This document shows, one piece after another, positions 58,551 to 64,000 of a stretch of DNA of 64,000 bases. Within the stretch, counting starts at the first letter, position 1, and every line of letters begins with the position of its first letter. The notes under the pieces are model-generated. The model made no database searches. It saw only the letters and a list, made by a program, of their open reading frames with translations, and was not told where the DNA came from. A program made the position numbers and the translations under genes. The stretch spans positions 1 to 64,000 of the forward strand of contig BBZO01000011.1 in the NCBI GenBank assembly GCA_001304875.1, read 5' to 3'. This DNA comes from Clostridia bacterium UC5.1-2E3 (GTDB lineage: Bacteria > Bacillota > Clostridia > Lachnospirales > Lachnospiraceae).

Positions 58551-59676
58551 CTATTTATCCTCCAGCGTCTGGCAGATGTAGTTATGGCAGGCGGACTCGA
58601 TGAGCTCCCAGTCCAGTTCCACGCCTACGCCCGGGCCGTTGGGAACGTGGATGATTCCGTTCTCGTCGATGGGCAGGTCTCCCTTCATGGGCAGACGGTA
58701 GTTGTCCTCCGGCACAAAATACTCAAAATATTCGCAGTTCTTGATCGCGCAGCTCACATGGAGGTTTACGATGTCCATGTAGTTCATGGTGGTGGTGTGG
58801 ATCTCACAGTTGAGGCCAAAGCCCTCCGCCATATGCGCGATCTTTAACGTTCCGGTGATGCCGTCCTTCCAGCTCACGTCCGCGCGCACGATGTCGGCGG
58901 CCCGCTGTGCGATGACCTGCGCGACGCCCCAGTGGCATCCGCGGGTGGTCTCGGTGGCGGCAATCGGAATGTCTAACACGCGGCAGAGCTCCGTGTACTT
59001 GTAGAGCTCGAAGTCGCGGAACGGCTCCTCGAACCACTTATAATTCAGTTTCTCCAGCTGCGTCCCACGCGGATCGCCTCGTCCAGCGTGTAGTCGCCCA
59101 CCGGGTCGGTCATCAGCACGTAGTCGTCGCCCACGGCCTCGCGGACGGCGGCGTGCACCTTCATGTCAAACTCAGCCGGTCCGGCCGGATGCGCCTTGTA
59201 TCCTTTGATTCCCTTGCTCTTGTAATAGAGGGCCTCGTCCACGTAGTCCTGGATCGTGGGCAGGAAATTGCTGCTGGCGTAGACCGGCAGGCTGTCGCGG
59301 TATGCGCCGATGTACTTATATAAAGGAAGTCCTGCTTCTTTCGCGCAGATATCCCACAGAGCCACGTCCACCGGGCCCGGAAGGAACACGGGGAAGAACG
59401 CCTCGTGCCGGTCGATGACCCACAGCTCCTGGAAAATGGCCTCGCGGTCGTGGGGGTCGCGGCCCAGCACCACGGGAGCCACGGTTTCCTGCAGGTAGGA
59501 CTCGCTGACGGCGCCGCTTCTGGCCGCCATGCAGGTGGCGATGCCCTCGATGCCGGTATCGGTCGTCAGCTTAATGACGATGACATCCCAGCCCATCTTC
59601 GCGCCGCCCTGGCGCTTCTCGTCGAAAAGGCATTTGCCCCGTTCTACCACCAGCTCTCAAATTTCGTTATAATCAT
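58551..59676 (-). CDS. Enolase-superfamily sugar-acid dehydratase (mandelate racemase type; two frame breaks)
   Basis: About 376 residues after restoring a G near 59648 (W-W-V-E-R-G expected) and a base near 59060 (V-G-T-Q-L-E-K-L). G-Y-K-A-H-P-A-G holds the barrel Lys; metal ligands lie in M-T-D-P-V-G-D, W-F-E-E-P and A-A-T-E-T; H-T-T-T-M-N carries the late His. Such enzymes abstract the alpha proton of acid sugars and release water. The exact sugar acid is not determinable. It is divergent from the TRAP genes. Confidence 0.85.
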
Positions 59677-59702
59677 GTTTTTTGACACCTCCGTCATAAT
59701 AT

Positions 59703-59746
59703 AAAACGTTTTTGTAAATTATAGCAACAGGGGGGTAAAAAGTAAA
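59703..59746 (-). promoter_or_regulatory. Promoter of the dehydratase gene with LacI-type operator
   Basis: On the minus strand, -35 TTTACT (59746-59741) and -10 TATAAT (59723-59718) are 17 bases apart. The palindrome AAAACGTTTT (59703-59712) overlaps the expected transcription start, a position suited to repression. Confidence 0.65.
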
Positions 59747-59856
59747 GTTTACACTGAGAATTTAGTTTAAACCGTCTTATTGGTAAAAAAGCAAATTCCT
59801 TAGTTGTGCAATTTTAACCAAAAAAACAACTTAACAAACTAAAATCGCTTAATATA

Positions 59857-59933
59857 TTGACGAATCAAGAAAAAAAGTTTATTCTAATGACAAGGTTAAT
59901 GCGCAGGATTACGCCCTTTTACAAAAACGTTTT
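59857..59933 (+). promoter_or_regulatory. Promoter of the TRAP operon with LacI-type operator
   Basis: -35 TTGACG (59857-59862), 17-base spacer, -10 TATTCT (59880-59885). AAAACGTTTT lies downstream at 59924-59933. The two operators of this intergenic region are centred 221 bases apart. No gene is seen between 59677 and 60008. Confidence 0.65.
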
Positions 59934-60008
59934 AGAAAAATGCAGAACGGCGCCGGCGCAGATAAAAAACTTAACTATTTCAAACCAAATTTCAGGGAGG
60001 TATTTACC

Positions 60009-61118
60009 ATGAGAAAACACATTTTAATGACCATGACAGCGGCATGTATGGCCATGGCGCTGACTGCATGCGGATCTTCCGACAGCGGTTCCGCTGACAC
60101 CACAGCTGCAAATGCAGGCGGCGATGCGGCTGCAGCGACAGAGGCAGAGGCAGAGGCTCCCGCGGCAAGCGGCGACAGCATCAAGCTCACCTGGAGCGAG
60201 GTAAACGGCGAGGACTACGGCGCAACCGTGGGCGCGAAGGCATTCGCATCCAAGATCGAGGAGCTTTCCGGCGGCCAGATCACCGTTGAGCTTTACTTAA
60301 ACGGAACCTTAGGCGATGAGAAGCAGTCCATGCAGGGCATCCAGATGGGAACCCTGGACATCTTCCGCGGCAACGCTTCTTCTCTTTCCAACTACGGCGC
60401 AGAGAAGATCAGCTTAACCGGACTTCCGTTCTTATTCAAGGATATGGATCAGTTCGAGGCGATGGCTCAGAGCTCTTTAGGACAGGAGCTTCTGGATTCT
60501 GTTGACGAGGCAGACTGCGGCTATGTTGCATTAGGCTGGCTCACAGAGGGACCGAGACACATGTTCATCACCCAGCCCACCTACGAGAAGCTGGGCAAGC
60601 CCACCGAGTTCACCTTAGACATGATGAGCGGACTTAAGATGAGAGTTCCGGAGACCGATCTGATGGTAAACACCATGAAGGCATTAAAGGCTTCCGCTAC
60701 CCCGATCGCTTACTCCGAGCTTTACACCTCCTTACAGTCCAACGTGGTGGACGGCGCTGAGAACGACGTGATCAACTACATGGCTAACTCCTACAACGAG
60801 GTTGCTCCGTACTTCATCCCGGACGCTCACACCTTCGGATGCGGCGTTATCCTGATGAACAAGGACAAATGGAACTCCTTATCTGAGGAGCAGCAGGGCT
60901 GGATGAAAGAGGCAGCAGCAGAGGCTGGTAAGGTCTGCTACGAGTACAACCAGACCAAGATCCAGGAGACCTTCGATTCCTTCGAGGAGAAGGGCGTAAC
61001 CAGACTGGATGTTGCAGATCTTGACAAATGGTCTGAGGCCTGCGCAGACGTATACGCTGCATACGACGAAGAGTCCCAGGCAATCATCGAGAGACTCAGA
61101 AGCGGCCAGTACGAATAA
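60009..61118 (+). CDS. dctP: TRAP transporter solute-binding lipoprotein
   Basis: A signal peptide with L-T-A-C lipobox, an Ala/Glu-rich spacer, then the DctP fold with L-N-G-T-L-G-D-E-K-Q, M-Q-G-I-Q-M-G-T and G-L-K-M-R-V-P. The Arg in that last motif binds the substrate carboxylate in the family. 369 residues, frame intact, AGGGAGGT ribosome site. It delivers an acid, presumably a sugar acid, to DctQ/DctM. Confidence 0.92.
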   Translation: MRKHILMTMTAACMAMALTACGSSDSGSADTTAANAGGDAAAATEAEAEAPAASGDSIKLTWSEVNGEDYGATVGAKAFASKIEELSGGQITVELYLNGTLGDEKQSMQGIQMGTLDIFRGNASSLSNYGAEKISLTGLPFLFKDMDQFEAMAQSSLGQELLDSVDEADCGYVALGWLTEGPRHMFITQPTYEKLGKPTEFTLDMMSGLKMRVPETDLMVNTMKALKASATPIAYSELYTSLQSNVVDGAENDVINYMANSYNEVAPYFIPDAHTFGCGVILMNKDKWNSLSEEQQGWMKEAAAEAGKVCYEYNQTKIQETFDSFEEKGVTRLDVADLDKWSEACADVYAAYDEESQAIIERLRSGQYE

Positions 61119-61148
61119 ATTTCAGAAATAGATAAGAGCCTGGCAAGA

Positions 61149-61190
61149 TGCGCCGCTCCGAGGTTGTACCTTGTGCAGCGGCGCACATTT
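61149..61190 (+). terminator. Hairpin between dctP and dctQ (partial terminator)
   Basis: TGCGCCGCT pairs with AGCGGCGCA, followed by CATTTTTG. Placed after the binding-protein gene, it may lower expression of the membrane subunits relative to dctP. Confidence 0.6.
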
Positions 61191-61219
61191 TTGAAAAATG
61201 AGAGAGAAAGGGAAACGAT

Positions 61220-61699
61220 ATGGCAAGTTTAAAAGCAATCTGGGAGCCCATCGACAAGGTTGTGTTCACCATCGTGAAGCATGTCTGCGTGATCATGCTG
61301 GCGGCGCTGGTGGCGATTGTATTCTATATCTTCGTGGGCCGTTATTTCTTACATTCTTCACCCATGTGGGGTGAGCCGATCTCCCTGTTCCTTTTAACCT
61401 GGATGAGTATTTTAGGTTCCTCCCTGGTATTAAGGACAGACGAGCATCTGAAGGTTACCATGTTTGACGAGAAAATGAGCAAGGGAGCCATCATGGCCAC
61501 CGAGGTTCTGGCGACTGTGTGCATTCTGGCATTCTCGATCTTTATGATTATCTACGGCAGACAGCTCATGGTACAGGCCAGAAGCAACACCATGGCGGGC
61601 GCAAACATCCCCTACGCGTGGATGTATCTGTCCCTGCCTGTGACCGGCGTTCTGTATATTTTTGCTCTGATTACCCAGTGGACAAGGAGGATCGATTGA
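61220..61699 (+). CDS. dctQ: TRAP transporter small membrane subunit
   Basis: 159 residues with four predicted helices; P-M-W-G-E-P-I-S-L-F-L-L-T-W and L-R-T-D-E-H-L-K are DctQ-type motifs. Its stop overlaps the dctM start by one base. Frame intact. Confidence 0.88.
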   Translation: MASLKAIWEPIDKVVFTIVKHVCVIMLAALVAIVFYIFVGRYFLHSSPMWGEPISLFLLTWMSILGSSLVLRTDEHLKVTMFDEKMSKGAIMATEVLATVCILAFSIFMIIYGRQLMVQARSNTMAGANIPYAWMYLSLPVTGVLYIFALITQWTRRID

Positions 61700-62997
61700 T
61701 GAGTACGACGGTAATTGCAACACTGCTTCTTGTGGGCGTATTTTTAGTTCTGGTATTTCTTCGCGTGCCGATCGTGTATGCCATAGGAATCGCCTCCCTG
61801 ATTGATTTCTTTTACTTAGGGATCAACCCGATGCAGATGGCCTTAAAGGTCATCGCAGGACTTAACTCCTACACGCTTCTCGCGGTTCCGTTCTTCATTC
61901 TGATGGGCGAGCTGATGAGCGCGGGCGGCATCACTGACACGCTGATCGACTTTTCCAAAGAACTGGTGGGCTGGTTCAGAGGCGGCGCGGCATGGTAAAC
62001 GTGTTGCATCCTTCTTCTTCGGCGGTATCTCCGGTTCCTCCTCCGCGGACTGCGCGTCCTTAGGACCCATCGAGATCAAGATGATGGAAGAGCAGGGCTA
62101 CGACAGAGAGTTCTCCACCTGTCTGACCATGGCCAGCTCCGTTGAGGGTATCCTGGTTCCGCCCAGCCAGAACATGGTTATCTACACATTGGCGGCGGCC
62201 GGCGTTACCAGCGTCTCCATCGGACAGCTGTTCCTGGCCGGATATGTTCCCGGCGCGGTTCTGTCCCTGACGCTGATGGTTTACTCCTACTATTACTCCA
62301 AGAAGCACGACATCCCGGTGACCGGAAGATTCGACATTGTGAAATGTGCCCGTTCCTTCATGCGCGCCATCTGGGGAATGCTCTCCGTGCTGTTCGTGGT
62401 TGTCGGCGTTATCGCCGGCGTGTTCACCACAACCGAGTCCGCGGCCTGCGCCGTTGTGTGGTCCTTAATCGTCGGTTTGTTTATCTACAAGGGCTTTGGC
62501 CTTAAAGATATCCCGGGAATCTTCCACAACGTGACCATGACCCTGGGCAAGGTGCTGATCCTTCTGGGCGTGTCCGGTGCGTTTACATACCTCTTAACCT
62601 ACTTGAAGGTGCCGGAGCAGGTGTCCGGAGTGCTGTTCTCCATCACCGACAACAAGATTTTAATTCTTATTATGCTTAACGTGCTGATGCTGCTTTTAGG
62701 ATGCCTGATCGAGATGGCCTGCTTAATCCTCATGCTTACGCCGGTGATCCTGCCGATCTGGATGTCCTTAGGCTGTCCCCGATCCATCTGGGCGTCGTGA
62801 TGGTTCTCAACCTGGGTATCGGTCTTCTGACCCCGCCGGTTGGCTCCACCCTGTTCATCGGCAGCGCGATCTCCGGAATCAAGATCGAGAAGCTGTCCAA
62901 GCACATGATTCCGTTCTACCTGGTAATGGGAATCGCTCTTCTGATTCTCACATACTTCCCGCAGTCCTTCATGTGGCTGCCCAACATGGCTTACTAA
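61699..62997 (+). CDS. dctM: TRAP transporter large permease (three frame breaks)
   Basis: About 434 residues with a dozen helices. F-L-R-V-P-I-V-Y-A-I-G-I-A near the start, G-I-S-G-S-S-S-A-D, P-P-S-Q-N-M-V-I-Y and T-P-P-V-G-S-T-L-F are DctM signatures. Bases are missing near 61990, 62005 and 62772; all three repairs return the expected motifs. It is the channel for Na+-driven uptake with DctP/DctQ. Confidence 0.88.
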
Positions 62998-63013
62998 TAA
63001 GGAGTGATTTGAC

Positions 63014-63721
63014 ATGGCACAGTGGAAAAATGATGAAGAAATGTTTGCTCTCATGAAAGAGAAGCTTTACACCCCCGTGGTGGGAGATATTCTGGATCAG
63101 ATGGGCTATAAGCACCAGTTTCTTCCGGCAAATATAAGACCTCTGGAGGCGCTGGTTCCGGCGGACGCATACATCGACCGCAGCCAGCCGGACAACCGGT
63201 TAAAGGTGGCAGGCTATGCCTGCACCGTTCTGGAAAACGATGTGTTCGAGAGCCCGAAGAAACCCTTCGGATATCTGACCGAGGCCCTCGACCAGCTGAA
63301 ACCCGGCGAAGTTTACATTGCCACCGGCGCACACCACAGCGCGCTCTGGGGCGAGCTTCTGACTGCCACCGCCAAGGCGAGAGGCGCGGTTGGCGCAGTT
63401 CTGGACGGCTACAGCAGAGACACGCCCCAGGTTCTGGGACAGAATTTCCCGGTATTCTGCACCCAGTGCTGGGCGCAGGATTCCTCCGTCCGGACCTACG
63501 TGTGCGACTACCGCTGCACCATTGAGATCGGACAGGTGACCATTCACGACGGCGATCTGGTATTCGGCGATATCGACGGCGTCCTCATCATCCCGAAGGA
63601 GTTAAAGGACGAGGTCATCGAGAAGGCGCTGGAGAAAGCGGCCGGCGAGAAGACCGTGAGAAAAGCCATTGAGGGCGGCATGTCCGCCACCCAGGCGTTT
63701 GCCGAGTTCGGTATTCTGTAA
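63014..63721 (+). CDS. RraA-like aldolase/lyase family protein
   Basis: 235 residues with the RraA/HMG-aldolase fold: V-V-G-D-I-L-D-Q-M-G, G-A-V-G-A-V-L-D-G-Y-S-R-D and V-F-G-D-I-D-G-V-L-I-I-P. Relatives include 4-hydroxy-4-methyl-2-oxoglutarate/4-carboxy-4-hydroxy-2-oxoadipate aldolases, as well as the RNase E inhibitor RraA. In a TRAP/dehydratase setting an aldolase or decarboxylase acting on a 2-oxo sugar acid is the better guess. Frame intact. Confidence 0.82.
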   Translation: MAQWKNDEEMFALMKEKLYTPVVGDILDQMGYKHQFLPANIRPLEALVPADAYIDRSQPDNRLKVAGYACTVLENDVFESPKKPFGYLTEALDQLKPGEVYIATGAHHSALWGELLTATAKARGAVGAVLDGYSRDTPQVLGQNFPVFCTQCWAQDSSVRTYVCDYRCTIEIGQVTIHDGDLVFGDIDGVLIIPKELKDEVIEKALEKAAGEKTVRKAIEGGMSATQAFAEFGIL

Positions 63722-63733
63722 AGAGGTCATTCC

Positions 63734-64000
63734 ATGGAAATAAGACAGCATTCAGATCGATCTGAAAGACAACGTCGCCACTGCCCTGGCGGAGCTTACG
63801 GCCGGGGACGAGGCGAAGCTGATCGGAGACCACGAAAAAGAATATGTAAAAGCAGCCACCGACGTCCCCACGGGCCACAAGCTGGCCCTTCGGGATATCG
63901 CGTCGGGGGAGAAGATCATAAAATATGGTGTTGTCATCGGACGGGCCACCGCGGATATCCCGCAGGGGGCATGGGTGCACCTGCATGTGATGCAGAGCAT
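63734..64000 (+). CDS. UxaA-type sugar-acid dehydratase N-terminal domain (partial, frame break)
   Basis: The window ends inside this gene. After a frame change near 63755 it reads I-D-L-K-D-N-V-A-T-A-L, G-H-K-L-A-L-R-D-I and I-I-K-Y-G-V-V-I-G, the SAF-like N-terminal domain of altronate/galactarate dehydratases. The next bases (H-L-H-V-M-Q-S) agree. It continues the sugar-acid operon after RraA. Confidence 0.75.
   Translation, partial: MEIRQHSDRSERQRRHCPGGAYGRGRGEADRRPRKRICKSSHRRPHGPQAGPSGYRVGGEDHKIWCCHRTGHRGYPAGGMGAPACDAEH

Overview
The window looks like a chromosomal segment of a gut-type Clostridia, most probably Lachnospiraceae. The reasons are the FASII order fabH-acpP-fabK-fabD-fabG-fabF-accB-fabZ-accC-accD-accA with FabK as enoyl reductase, the holB-ricT-trmN6-rsmI string, sporulation genes (spmA, spmB), CarD, GerMN and RpiR proteins, and a fairly GC-rich codon style. 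No species can be named from sequence alone.

Layout. 1-738: seven tRNA genes. 0.96-2.6 kb: an Hsp20 and a zinc-finger-less DnaJ. 2.7-7.7 kb: a DUF2812-type membrane protein, a large membrane-anchored protein, a PLP decarboxylase and a guanylate kinase. 7.8-12.7 kb: holB, ricT, trmN6, rsmI, rpoN. 12.7-23.2 kb: the complete fatty-acid synthesis operon, with two FabT-like palindromes at its promoter. 23.3-25.8 kb: an AT-richer insert with an AAA ATPase/nuclease-like gene and an RpiR regulator. 25.9-39.3 kb: an accessory catabolic region with a DASS transporter, citrate-lyase maturation genes (citC, citXG), a LigI-like amidohydrolase, a LeuCD-type hydratase, citDEF, a LysR regulator, a PrpF isomerase and a 2-hydroxyacid dehydrogenase. 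39.4-55.7 kb: DUF1847, spmA, a HigBA toxin-antitoxin pair, a nickel-type ABC importer followed by larB and larC-larE (nickel-pincer cofactor synthesis), carD, spmB, a phosphoesterase, a FabT-like MarR and a GerMN lipoprotein. 55.7-64 kb: a RelB antitoxin with a decayed toxin, gene remnants, and a sugar-acid region (SDR, LacI, enolase-superfamily dehydratase, TRAP transporter, RraA-like, UxaA-like).

The clearest candidate for an undescribed system is the 26-39 kb region. Isomerase, hydratase and acyl-carrier-protein-dependent lyase are encoded together with a lactonase-like hydrolase, a carboxylate transporter and their own LysR regulator. The sequence TGCGCAACGA occurs at both promoter regions of the unit. 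This suggests an anaerobic route that converts an unsaturated tri- or dicarboxylate, or its lactone, to a citrate- or citramalate-like acid and then to acetate plus an oxoacid. The second interesting unit is nickel import plus nickel-pincer nucleotide synthesis behind a leader that carries an intrinsic terminator.

Caution: roughly sixty single-base (occasionally two-base) frame disruptions occur, most of them deletions at short homopolymers, in about forty genes including essential ones. I treat these as probable sequence errors and give gene limits after mentally restoring the frame. Each entry states where the breaks are.
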